Below, in pieces: positions 1 to 11,097 of a DNA stretch of 64,000 nucleotides (positions are counted from its first letter, which is position 1; each line of letters starts with the position of its first letter). A program made the position numbers and the translations under genes. Source of the DNA: Lycocorax pyrrhopterus obiensis (lineage: Eukaryota > Chordata > Aves > Passeriformes > Paradisaeidae); the NCBI GenBank assembly GCA_014706295.1, contig JACSVZ010000001.1:82024237-82088236 (forward strand). The letters run 5' to 3'. The notes under the pieces are model-generated. The model searched no databases and was not told the origin of the DNA. It was given only the letters and a program-made list of their open reading frames with translations.

Positions 1-3000
1 CGAACCTTCTCATTTTCCGTCTGGAGAAGCACAAGTAGCAAGATGGGGTTGATCCTACTTATCTCCATTTAGGTTCTTCTGTGGATCTGTTGGATAGCTT
101 TGTGGATGACAAACTGGTGGTCTCAATACTCCAGAGGTCAGTAAAGAATCGATGGTTGCAGCTGTCAACTCTAGAAGAGACTACTCTGAGTTTATGTATG
201 CCCATGAGAAGGGAAGGGATGTAAGCTAGGGCATGCAAAGTTTGGTGGCCTTGGAGTCTAATTCACTTACTTCACGGTGTCATCTCAGATAGGATCTTTG
301 GTGTCTTAAGAAAAAATTCTTAAATTTCTAGTCATGCCTAAAAAAAGAAAATTTCTTTCCAGAAAGATATATCTGTTATTTCTCTCCTGTTTTCTGCTCT
401 TACCCCTTTGGCAGTCTTGAGTTTTATAGACTGCAATATCTCCCAGGCAGTGGCGATGTCCTTACTCATATCTGCCTGCAGAGTGTGTGGCACATTTTAT
501 TCAATATCGTAACCCAACAAACAGGAAATAATAATTTCTGGAATTACGCTTGCATTTCCATTAGCTTGTAAATATCTTTGAAATCCTTAATATGACAATA
601 CATTATGTATAGGAAAAAATAATGTGTGTCAAATTTTTTTGGAGACCCATGGCCCAAGAAAACCACATAGACTTTGTGTTTAAGCATACAGACTATATCT
701 GTAGACATACAGTCCCACTCAAGGAAGGCACTTAAGTGAAACAAAGGAGATTAAATAACTTTGATGATTCCAGTCTGCAGGGACTGCCTGATCAGCATAT
801 GGCCGAGGACCTTATCAAACAATGAATTTTACAAGTATACAGTGAAGACTGATTCCAAGCCCTGAGGGCTTGTCTGCTAAGGAAAGGACAGTTAGACAAG
901 GAGTAAAACAAGATCTAGTCCAGGCCTGTTTCAGGGGACACTGGTTTGAAATCCATTTAGAATGACAAAGACACAATCATTGCTTGTAAGATGCTGTTTC
1001 ATCAGTAGCTTTCCATGTGTGGGCATTCCCACTGAGAGGCATATGTTGCCTTTTATACAGAAATTTTATAAACATGAAGAAAAGCTAGCATGAGAAGGAA
1101 GAATGAGTTGATGAGGGTAGTAAAACCCAAAATGGCTAAGAGAAGACTGTGATTATTTTCCAACAGCTGATATAAAACCTCACTGAGTTGTAGTCCCTCT
1201 GTGCTACTTCCATCTCCTATTAAATCTGATGCTTTATTTTCAATTTAGAAATGTTTACAGGTAGTAAGGAACAACATTTCATCAACACGGTAAAGTTGCA
1301 AAAGATCAATCACTTCCTTTCTCTGGTTTTCTAGAGTGGAGTTTCTAACACTTACCTGAATTTGTAGTGGTAATTTCAAGGAAAGAGTTTGGAGGCAGGA
1401 ACTGGAGAAGACTCGGACTGCCTCTCTTCAGAGCTGAGAATCCATTGCACAGACAAAAATGGCATAAAGTCTTGTAATATAACACCTCTAAATTCTCAAA
1501 TGTAAGTAGAATGGACCTGTTTCAAGCAGCTAGCTTACATGCTCCCTTTAAAATTACCAGTAAAAAGGGAGTTATAGCTGCAGTTTAACATGCATGTTCT
1601 GAGTTGCCCTCCCCAGCTGTCTGCCTTTTTCTTCTGAATATTTTAGTCTAGGCTCTAAACTCAGCATCTCAGTCTGCTACTGAATGCTTTATATGGTAAT
1701 ACTGTTTTAAAGACTCGAGTGAAATCCCTAGATTCACTCAGTTAAAAGTTAAGCAGGTGCAGAAAAGATGGCAGAACTAAAAGAATCTTTTTTTACTTCA
1801 TGCTTTCAAGGATTGTTGTTCTCCTACAATCTGTAAACACACTTTAAGAAAGTTACATGTTGGCAAATTCTTGAAATACTTTATACTTTAGCAGCAATAT
1901 TTATGATTGAGCTATGGAGTGAATGAGTGACTGAGAGGCTATAACAGTCACAGACTCTTTCGGGGAGAAACATGCAAACTTGTCCTTACAGAAAATCAGT
2001 ATTTTTCTCTGTTTAATTACTTAATTTCAAGAAGCTAGTTATAAAGTTATAAAAATTCTGAATGGCAAGTAGACCATTGTTCTTTTCAGCTCCACAGAGA
2101 GACAGCAGGAACATCTGCAAGACACTACATCCCACCAGGCTGAACAAGGCAGGTAATGACGAGAACACATATGAGAATAATTATACCAAACACAGTTTCA
2201 GAAACACAACTGGGGAAATTCCAGAAGGCTTGATAGACCTGAAGTGTGGGATTCCACTGTCCATTAGGAAATCTGCGGAGTTCCTGTGGAGTTTTGTGGA
2301 GTTGTGTGTCAGTTCTGCCAATAAACCAGGATAGAATTTGGCCCAAAATCTGTCTTGTTTAAGGTCTAGGTGATGAAAGAGATGTCTGCCAAGAATTCCA
2401 GAGTAAGAAACTATGGGCATATGCTTCCTGAGGAAGTGTCGTTACCCTTTTCCACAGAAGGAAAACGCTGGAAAATTTTCTGACTCTGTTGAAAACAGAG
2501 TAATAAGTTTTGAAGCCTTTCATTCTTCCAGTGGAGGCCTGTTTCCCCATTGCCTTGCAAAGTCATTTACAGCTTAGGCTGTACATGAAAGATAATAATA
2601 GACTTCAATTTATTGCTGAATAACAGTAAGTACAGTGCAATGGAGAAACAGCTGGCAGCTGTTTAAAGCCTGGTTGAGCAGGACACCATCAGAAAGCTGC
2701 TGACAGCGCTGTTGACATTGATGCTTTTTGATGAAGTCTCTGTGACATGAATGACTCCACTTACTACTCACAGCTACTGTCCCTGTCAGCGTAACCAGAC
2801 ACAGGTAACTTCTGTGCATTGCTGATTGTCAGCAGGTGTCAGGGATTTTCAGAGGAGACCCAAAGCAACTGGTAGCAGATAACATATTTGAGAAGAAAAA
2901 GTAAGTCACACCCTGATGCTCCTTCCATGCCCACCCACCCCTCCTGCATCCTCCCCAGTCCATGAATGCTATCTGCCAGAAAAATCAACAATTGGACACA

Positions 3001-4605
3001 AAAAAGTAAATAATGTGGAACTAAAGAATATTAATTAGGATGTTGTGTCAGCAGCAAGCAGCTAGAGAGTAATCTTGCCTTAAGAGTCTGCTGCTCCTTG
3101 ACTACAGGTGAGCTGACTGCTGACTTTTCCAATAATTCTTCTGTAAACTGATACTGTGAGCAGAACTGCCTTGAAATTCCCAGATATATTCCATAATCAT
3201 AAAATTTTGACTAGCTGAAACTAGGTATCTCTCCTGAGAATATAAGTATCAGTGTGAAAAATGGATATGGTTTCTGGTCAAAATAAAAATCCTTCCAAAA
3301 TTTAAAAACAAGTTTGAAAAGTAAAGGTCTTGCACATGGCTGTACATGAAGCTGAAACAGAAATGGGAAATAACATATCTGAGAGAGCAAAAATTTATTC
3401 TTCTTCTCTCATATTTCTGTTGGATGCTCTCACTACTGATTCTTAGAAGAACATGGCTGAGATTGTCTCTGTTTCAGGATGATTTCCACAGTGTCCAAGA
3501 ATGAGTTTTTTAAACACCAAATCATGCCTTGAATGAGAAGGACTATTGGCCACTTACCCTACACAACAATAATAGTTCCTCTCCCAGGAGTCTTAAGATT
3601 AAGTGTAACGAATACTGAATTACACAAGGCCACAGATTTCATGCACCAGCTTGAGGCTATATTTGAGTCTAGACCTGCCCTGTATCTTCACTCCACAGAG
3701 ATGCAGGTAGCTAGCTATTCCACCGTGAGCTGGAACTGACCTGTCAGACCCACTGGAGCAGAATCCTTGGAAATGAACTAACCCTTGACAAGGACACTGC
3801 CCTGTGCTTGGTGTAAATTGTTTCTGTAAGAGTTTCAGCTGTCTTTGCAGTGATTTTGTGTGCCTGTACAGACTTTTCCTTACCATTTTAAAGAATATCA
3901 AAGTGCACTACAGATTAATCATCTACATAGAACATGGAATATGGAAAATTATTGTTCTTCTCATCTCTAGGAAGACAATGATGAAATGAACCGTTTTTTC
4001 CTTTTTCTAAATCCTGTCCTAGCCTCCCAACTGCCACTCTGCTGTACATGAAAATCTAACATCAAAGATTATTTGACAATCAGACAAATGTTTTTGTGTT
4101 TGATATACTCCAATGGATTATATTTCAACAACAGAAAAGATCACCTTCAGTTGTCTTTGAAATTTTAAATATATGAGAAGTGAGAATTTTCATTATTTTG
4201 CAATACTCCTATTTGTGCTGACTGACACGAAAAAGGAATTAGAACCTCCAGAACAATCTTCCCTTCATAAACTTGTTTCTTGCATTTCTGATTAACACTG
4301 GCTAATTAAATATGCAACTCAGCATGATGCAAGGGAAATTAGCAGAATAATTCTAACATTAAAAATACAGTGAAAATTTATCTCACTGTCTTACTAAAGA
4401 TACTTGTTTAATGCATAACAGTAACATTACCACAAATTTTAAGGGTATATCAATCACATTTGCAGAATTAAAGCTTCATATGCAGCAAACCTGTTTTGTT
4501 TGAGCAAATGCACTTTGCACACGTGTTAAAAGAATTCTACTAAAAGCAATTGAGATGTTACAGAGCATAAAACATTTAATCATAAAAATCCACTTAGAAT
4601 AACAG
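1..4605. other. AT-rich non-coding stretch
   Basis: No repeat family or gene is recognised here. Open frames on both strands are under 100 codons, overlap each other and show no domain, signal peptide or codon pattern suggesting a real exon. The 2060-2820 part is slightly less AT-rich, but its frames on the two strands are equally open, which points to chance. It could be intron or intergenic DNA; the sequence alone does not tell which. Confidence 0.5.
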
Positions 4606-5009
4606 TGTGCTGGTTTTGGCTGGAGTGGAGCTGAATTTCTTCACAGTAGCAAGTATGGGGCTGTGTTTTGGATTTGTGTTGGAAACAGTGTTGATAATTC
4701 AGGATGTTTCGCTTATTGTTAAGCAGCACTGACACAGTGTCAAGGCCTTTTCTGCTTCTTGCCCCATCCCACCCCGTCAGTGAGGAGGCTGGGGGTGCAC
4801 AAGGACTTGGGAGTGGGCACAGGCAGGACAACTGACCCCAACTGACTCAAGGGGTATTCCATACCGTATGGCATCCTGCTCGGCAATAAACTGGGGGGAA
4901 GGGTGGCAGGGGGTTGATCCTCTGGGACTGGCTGGGAATCAGTTGATTGGTAGTGAGCAATTGTTTTCATTTCAGACACTTGTCTTTCTTTCTTGGGTTT
5001 TATTGCTTC
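4606..5009 (+). mobile_element. Endogenous retrovirus LTR, 5' part, 3'-truncated
   Basis: The segment starts with TGTGCTGGTTTTGGCTGG and continues through a G-rich block (GAGGAGGCTGGGGGTGCAC), the ACTGACCCCAACTGAC motif, a degraded promoter-like stretch (ATTCCATACCGTATGGCATC) and CAATAAACTGGGG. This order matches an LTR type that I know as common in bird genomes, and it is repeated in the fuller copy at 10431-11097. The second half of the LTR (pyrimidine-rich part, terminal AACCCAC...CA) is missing. The match stops at a run of 18 T at 5010-5027. I infer a decayed solo LTR. Family name not assigned. The open frames on the minus strand across it are antisense to the LTR and not genes. Confidence 0.8.
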
Positions 5010-5027
5010 TTTTTTTTTTTTTTTTTT
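5010..5027. repeat. Poly(T) tract, 18 T
   Basis: An uninterrupted T run sits exactly where the LTR match stops. It may be the expanded T-rich part of the LTR itself, as in the copy at 10431-11097, or a rearrangement breakpoint. Nearby, an A run (about 5053-5062) lies on the other side of a short spacer. Confidence 0.85.
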
Positions 5028-5029
5028 AA

Positions 5030-5560
5030 TTGAGAAAGAAATCCTCTACTAGAAAAAAAAAAGGCATCCACTTTGAGCACTCACAAAGCAGGGGACATCA
5101 GTCGGTTCTCAATCCTCCTTGGTCGCATGCCCCTTTGCAGCATTCAGAGCAGGAGGCTACAGAACAGGTTGCATATGGACACTGGCAGCTTCTTTGGAAG
5201 CAGCGGCAAAATGTTACAACCTCGGGGCAAGAAAGATGGCAAAAAAGAAAGAACGTAATTCAGAAGCTCAGTTGTCAGACTACTTCACAAGCATTGGAGA
5301 GACTGTGCTCTGATTCTCATTTCTCCAGCAGTTGGGGGATTTGGCATTCAGATGGCATTTGGATGCTTCACATCCACTGGCAGTGGCCAGAGTGCTTGAA
5401 CTCAAGAGTGCCTGGCACCCACCAGAGGGGCTTTCTTGATACTCCTGAAAGGAAGCATAAGACACGTACACAGACATTCTGAGTGCCCTGGATCCACACA
5501 TCAAAGTGCGGATTCACCCCACCGCACCGCACACTGGGCATTGTCGTGAGGAAATCACAT
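5030..5560. other. Unclassified, less AT-rich segment next to the truncated LTR
   Basis: This segment is richer in G+C than its flanks and carries the longest plus-strand open frame of the area (5030-5482, about 150 codons), with two other overlapping frames also open. The predicted peptide is rich in Q, H, K and S, and I recognise no domain. The poly(T)/poly(A) border and the switch in composition suggest that it may be inserted sequence or an old exon. I cannot link it to a known family, and coding is not supported: no conserved motif and no credible splice arrangement were seen. Confidence 0.3.
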
Positions 5561-5769
5561 ACAGGAGCTTAACTGTCCTCTGGGGGTCACTCAAATGTTC
5601 AGTCAGATGAAACCTATCTCGGTTGGTTGACAACAAAAACCAGTGAAGATAAATAGGCTTCTAAATTAGGAGCTTCATCTTGCTTACTAAAATTAAGATG
5701 AATCTGAATCCAAATCCTGAGATACTGAAATGCTTAAATAAGAAGTAGTTAATGAGGTGCTTTGATCTT

Positions 5770-5860
5770 AGACTTTCAATGCCTCAGTTTTTCACCTGTA
5801 AAATAGGGATAATACAATTCTGTCTTGCAAAAAATGTTGAAGTAAATTCAAGGGTTTGAG
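5770..5860 (+). repeat. MIR-like SINE remnant
   Basis: The run GCCTCAGTTTTTCACCTGTA followed by AAATAGGGATAATAC matches the MIR core and 3' region (GTGCCTCAGTTTCCTCATCTGTAAAATGGGGATAATA type) in the plus direction. Similarity fades after about 5830. MIR elements are ancient amniote tRNA-derived SINEs, and only short, diverged pieces survive in birds. The call rests on the ordered match of the two blocks, checked by eye only. Confidence 0.65.
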
Positions 5861-5865
5861 GAGCA

Positions 5866-8800
5866 AGGATCAAGGCATTAGCTTCCTCACCTGAATATGA
5901 GAAGTGAGCACAGCTCCCCTGAAGATGAGAGTAAAATACTTCTAAGAAAAAAAAAAAAAGACAAAGCTGAAAGAAAAGCCTTGAGATGAACACTGGTTTC
6001 TTATTGATAATCTGTTTGTTTAAAGAGGGAAACTTCAGCAAGCACAGAAACTTTTGATTTTTCTCAGTTTATGATCTATGTTCCAAGGAAGCTGAAAATC
6101 ACATCTGTTCATTCTCAATCTTAGGCAGGAAACTTTAACCCAGAGTTTTGGAGATACACGTTTTTAACACTTACATGATGGCTGCAGTGTTATGTTTTAG
6201 GCCTTTTTATGTCAAACTGTTTTCATTGACACTGGTGCTCATTTCATACACCAATGTTTCACTCTTCCTTCTCTCTGTAAAGAACAGGCGACAGCTTAAT
6301 ATTTGTGCTATATTCAATTGCAAAATACTCATGATCAACTAAATAATTTTAAATGACACGGTTTCCATAGATGTGTTCTCACAGATTTACAGCTACAGAA
6401 CATTGTGACCCTGGATGGAAAATAGCTGGAGGAGGTCTGGCTACAAAATTTCCTCTGTGGAAGTTATACTTTGAGGACAGTGGGAAAAAAAAGTACATTG
6501 AATCATTACAAAGAGATTAGAGCAGTAAAGAAAGAAACAAACAAACAAAAAGAAGATTAATTGGAAATTGAGGAAACATTACCTCCAAGCAGCTTCCCTG
6601 GCATTCAGTCATTTTGCTTTTTTAATTTAAAATGTAAAAAAGTCCCGAAAAAACCCACCAAAAAACCTTGCTGATGAGGGCTGAAATTAATTATATATTT
6701 ATAAACACATCTAAGTTTTTTTGAAGTAAAAGCCTCCACTCCTTCTCCTCTGACTTGCTTCATGGGGATGAATTTCTGGTCTGTGGTAATTAGGTTCCAC
6801 TCACATGGGCTGACTTAAATGATAAAATTCCAAGGAAACTAACAGGCAAAATGTAATAGCAACAGAATGTACTTGTGAATTTAAAGATTTCTAGCGAAGC
6901 TGATAAGTAAAATAAATATGTACATGGATAGAAACATGTGAGTAAGATACAGCTTATGAATTTTTTTAGAAAATCGGTGATTTTGAATTTATATCTAACT
7001 TCAATAAAACACATCCTCAGAAAATAAGTACTTTAATCCATGTACGTTAGCTCCCATAGGCTTACCTTTAAATCAAAAAAATATTACTTTTACACCTGAT
7101 TTTCACTGGTTTTATTTACATATTTTTGCCTTCTAGTTAGTGATATCGAAGGTTTTGAAAGGACTAAAAGCTTCACTAGAAAAGACTTGAGATGCTTTTT
7201 TCTGTTGCCTAGAGATACATATCATTATTTTCTAGATGTTATATCCTAAGCCAGTAAAATCACCAGAAATTTTGTCACTGGTGCTGGTGTATACAAGTGC
7301 CTTCCTGAGGGTGTCTAAATCTGAAGATAGAAGAAATACTAAACAGGCAAATAACCTGGTGTAATATCATAGTTTCTGTATGCCAGTTCCTTATGTATAT
7401 CGTAAGACTTTGTCACAGTTACTACAAACAGATATAGAGCGTAACTAATTTAAAAAATCCATTAGGAACTCCAACTGTAACTTTTAATGATTGTTAATTT
7501 AAATTTATGCTGATGAACCATAAGGATGATGTAGCAGGAAAACTATGATGTCATGATTTTTTTACAAAAGGGCTTTTATAAGGAAAGAGTCACAGGGAAA
7601 TATATGGAATGTTTCTATCCTCTTATCAGGAAAGGCATCTCAAATATCTTACCCTTTCAGCCTTCTTTCCAAATGCCTTCTTGTCACAAACCTGACGAGT
7701 GTGTGTGGCCATATGTATGTGCCCTATGTTGAATACTTTACTGCTATTATTCTCAACCCTTTTGACAAAAAAAATGTTGTCATTATTCACTTTAAGTTTA
7801 AAATCTATAACTTCTTTGGAAGTTTTTGTTTTGCTGGTTTGTATCATTGGTATTCAACTTACTTGACTTGTTTCATCAGTACATGAGATGTCTTGTCTGA
7901 GCTAGGAGTTAGTTATCTGCTGTCTATAATTTCTCTACACTAAATGAAAAGAGAAGGAATCCCAAAAGGGCAACTCTTCTCATTTATCTTGGATACATAT
8001 TCTAGAATGGGATGGGTACTAGAGAATTTTATGTTTCTCAGCTCATTATAGCCAGTACCAGCTCAGGTAAGTAATATGAGTTTCTCCCCATTTTCACATA
8101 CTTAACTCCAGACCTGAACTGACCAAAGAAAGAAGTCACCTTTCAAAGAGTAGTTTCGAAGCACCTCATATAAAATAATTAAAGACATCCATGTTTGCCA
8201 GGGAGACAAAAGTCTTCTCAACTGCTAACTTAGCTGAAGTTTCCTTGGCTTGATTTTTTAGTTTGAGAACTTTACTTGTAATCAAAGGTCTTGGCTATGA
8301 CAAAAGCCAATGTTCTACTTGGGTCTTTTTAATTAAATGGCTCATTCCATAAAACGCAAACACTTTACAGAGAAATAAGTTAATCTAGTACACCTAATTA
8401 AGCATTATATATTGGAGCCACGCATCAGTGATTTGAGTTATATCAATGGACCATTTCATTTATTGAGGCTGACAGCACAAGTTCTTAAATACAGTGATAA
8501 ATGAATTCCCTTCAAGGGAACGATACTTCACCTTGGCAGTTCTCGCTCTTTTTTTAATACTTTAGAGACAGCTAAGAGTGATCAGTTCATAAGCATCCTA
8601 AACAAGCACTCTTCCATTTGGTTAGTTCCTGTAGTCTATCTCCCTCACTAACTCTTCAGGGTTGCCTAGAGGTGACCACACTTTCCCCTTCTCCCTGGTC
8701 TTTACAATAAGATTCTATTCAGGACAAAATTTGAATGAACATTTGTATAGCCATCATGTCTCTTTTGAAGTAATTTTGAAGACAAAAAACAACTCTAACT

Positions 8801-9680
8801 TTGTGAGACATACAGCTGGCTCTGTTTAATGTAGATAAGCCGGGGATCTCAGGCCAGGGCGGAGTTTACCCACTAAATAGCGTCGAAGAAACATTTCTTT
8901 CTCCTCTTTTGCTTTTTTTGAGAATATGGAAGTATGTAGTTCTGCCTGAACTCATTTAATTCAGTGAAATAAAACATAAATCACATTGATAAAAAGGAAT
9001 GTATTGTAGCTTGCTTAAAGGAACTTCTCTGGATGAAATACAGCAATTTATCTCTTAACTATATTTTTCATTTACCTTCAATTTTTTATTTTCTCCCTTG
9101 TGCAGGATGCTTTCCATGAAGGTGTTAATTTTTTACAAAAGACCTAAATATAAAACTACTATTCACTTTTGGTATTTGAGGGAAGCTGCAATTTTGTTTC
9201 TGTGTGTTTTTATTTTGATTCATAGGCTGTACCTTTGGCCAGGTTATGTAATCTTGAAGCCATTGTACATTGTCTTACTGCAGAAAAAACAAACTAAATG
9301 TCTGTGTTAGGAAAGGCTTGGAAAAGCTTCTTTACTGTCCTTTTACAGTATTTAGGACGAATAACTACACAATTGTTTTTGAAAACCCTCTGGCTTCTCT
9401 TAAAATTGTTTTATCCTCTTGCAAATCGAATTCCTCTTATCTGGAGTTGTTCTATTATAAAAGTTCTTAATGCTCTCAAACTGAATACGTGCCTGGATTA
9501 CGGAAGCTGTCAGAGCACTTGCCTCGTTTTAGCTGAGTTGCCCTGGATGTTGCAGGATGTCTCATCTATTTCAGAGGGGCTTGCATCTCCCTTAAGCCTT
9601 GATTTATATCCTTTACTCCTTGTAGAGGTCTCAAAATCTTTGAGACTCTCAAATGGCACTGGATGCCTAAGTTCTGACAA
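5866..9680. other. AT-rich non-coding stretch
   Basis: No gene or repeat family is recognised. A small perfect inverted repeat, TTCCCTTCAAGGGAA, lies at 8506-8520 with a 1-base centre. Such a TTCC...GGAA arrangement could bind a dimeric factor, but it is short enough to occur by chance. The frame spanning 9298-9822 runs on into the CR1 tail below and is not a gene. Confidence 0.5.
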
Positions 9681-9827
9681 GAAGTGTTTTAAGTCCGGGT
9701 TGGATAGAGCTTTGAGAAACCCGGTCTTGGGGAAGGTGTCCCTGCTTATGACAGGAGGTTTGGAAAGGAAAATTATGGTCTTTAAATTCCCTTCCAATCC
9801 AAACCATTCCACGATTCTATGATTCTT
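9681..9827 (+). mobile_element. CR1 LINE, 3' end fragment
   Basis: From about 9681 the sequence reads like the last 150 bases of a CR1 non-LTR retrotransposon: GGTTGGATAGAGCTTTGAG, then CTTGGGGAAGGTGTCCCTGC, then CTTCCAATCCAAACCATTCC and the terminal ACGATTCTATGATTCTT. CR1 copies are usually 5'-truncated on insertion and end in a short octamer-like repeat and not in poly(A), which is what is seen. No coding capacity remains. The exact 5' limit is uncertain by some tens of bases. Confidence 0.92.
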
Positions 9828-10430
9828 CTTTCACAGGTTTGCCTCTGAAATATTTAGAATTACTGCCAGAAATGTAGTACCTTCTACACTGTGGATTGCA
9901 AAGAAGTGCTATGTTTATGTACTTTTTACTCTTGGCTCCTTGAATTGTCTCCTGATGTGCTGAGAACCAATAAGGCATTAATAAAAGAAAAAGCTCTTTT
10001 CACTAGTTTTGTGTATATTGCATCTTGACTGTGAGACAAAGAAAATCTCCATGAAACCATCAGTTTCTAGACAAAACCAGTCTTCGTCCAGCTATTTCAG
10101 GAAAGAGCATAATCAGTCATTGAAACCACAGGCTCAGGCAGGAAGCTTCCCAATACTGATAGAAAAAAAGGAGTGATTTGTCTTATACTGTAGGAAAGTT
10201 TGGCAGGATACTCAGTTTCATACATGCTTAGAAATATTTATTTCCTTAACTTATTGCATGTCAGTGGGATAGACAGCCCAAAGAAATGGCACTCCTGAAG
10301 CTGGTTCCACTGGGAGATGCAATAGGGTGCATTACAGTGTGAGGCAGCATTGTCCTCAGTTGCTCCTCTGATTACTTCAAATGATTATATATATTAGCTT
10401 TTCACAGCTGTACCATGTGTGGTGAACCAC
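9828..10430. other. Short non-coding gap between CR1 and LTR
   Basis: AT-rich sequence with no recognised feature. It ends with GTGGTGAACCAC directly before the LTR start. Confidence 0.5.
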
Positions 10431-11097
10431 TGCACTGGGTCTGGTTAGGATGGAGCTTTCCTTATTGCAACCCATATAGTGCTGTGCTTTTCATTGGCAC
10501 CAGTGTTGATAACACACCAATGTTCCAGCAGCTGCTGAACAGTATTTGACAAGTGCTGGTGCCTTTTCTCTATCCCACTCTGCCCCCTCAGTGAGTTAGT
10601 TGGGTGTGGGCAAGAGGCTGGGAGGGGACACAGTTGGGACAACTGACTTAAACTGACCTAAAATATTTTCCATGCAGTCTAACATCATGCTCAGCAATAA
10701 ACCTTAGGGGGAGTGAGGACCAAATTTTCCCATAGTAGCCATTTCTCAGAAACTGGCTGGGCATCAGACTGCTAGTGGAAGGTGGTGCATGATTGTATTT
10801 GCATCATTTGATGTTTTTTTCTTCTGTTTTTGGGGGGTGTTTTTTGGTTGGTTGGTTGGTTGGTTTGGTTTGGGGTGTTTTTTTTGTTTTGTTTTTTTTG
10901 GGGGTGGTGGGGTCTTTTTTTTGGATGGGGTTTTTCCCTTTTTTCATTACTTTCACTTGTTGACCTTGTCTCTATCTCAATCCATCATTTTTTTTTCCTT
11001 GCCAGAAGCCTTCCTGATTCTCTCTCCCATCCCACTAGGGAGAGTGACATAGTGACTGGGTAGGGGCTTAGCTGCTGGCCAAGGTTAACCCACTACA
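10431..11097 (+). mobile_element. Near-complete solo LTR of an avian endogenous retrovirus
   Basis: The element runs from TGCACTGGGTCTGGTTAGGA to GGTTAACCCACTACA, so it has TG...CA ends. Inside, in order, are the same blocks as in the LTR at 4606: TGTTGATAAC, CCCACTCTGCCCCCTCAGTG, GGACAACTGACTTAAACTGA, CATCATGCTCAGCAATAAAC, GGCTGGGCATCAGACTGCT, a long T/G-rich part, TGTCTCTATCTCAATCCATC, and CTCTCCCATCCCACTAGG before the 3' end. No retroviral gag, pol or env lies on either side, so it is a solo LTR left by recombination. The five bases next to each end (ACCAC / CCTGT) do not form an obvious target duplication, so either an end is misplaced or the duplication has decayed. Confidence 0.85.
10846..10930 (+). 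repeat. T/G-rich low-complexity tract with (TTGG)n, inside the LTR
   Basis: (TTGG)n at about 10846-10870 is followed by runs of T broken by G clusters (GGGGGTGGTGGGG near 10899-10911). It is an expanded version of the T-rich section normal for this LTR type. The glycine/phenylalanine-rich open frames over it are artefacts of the simple sequence. Confidence 0.85.

Noticed and set aside
9298..9822. 174-codon plus-strand open frame
   Set aside because: Its last third is CR1 3' UTR, and the rest has no recognised domain.
10789..11052. G/F/W-rich frames
   Set aside because: Translation of the T/G simple tract inside the solo LTR.
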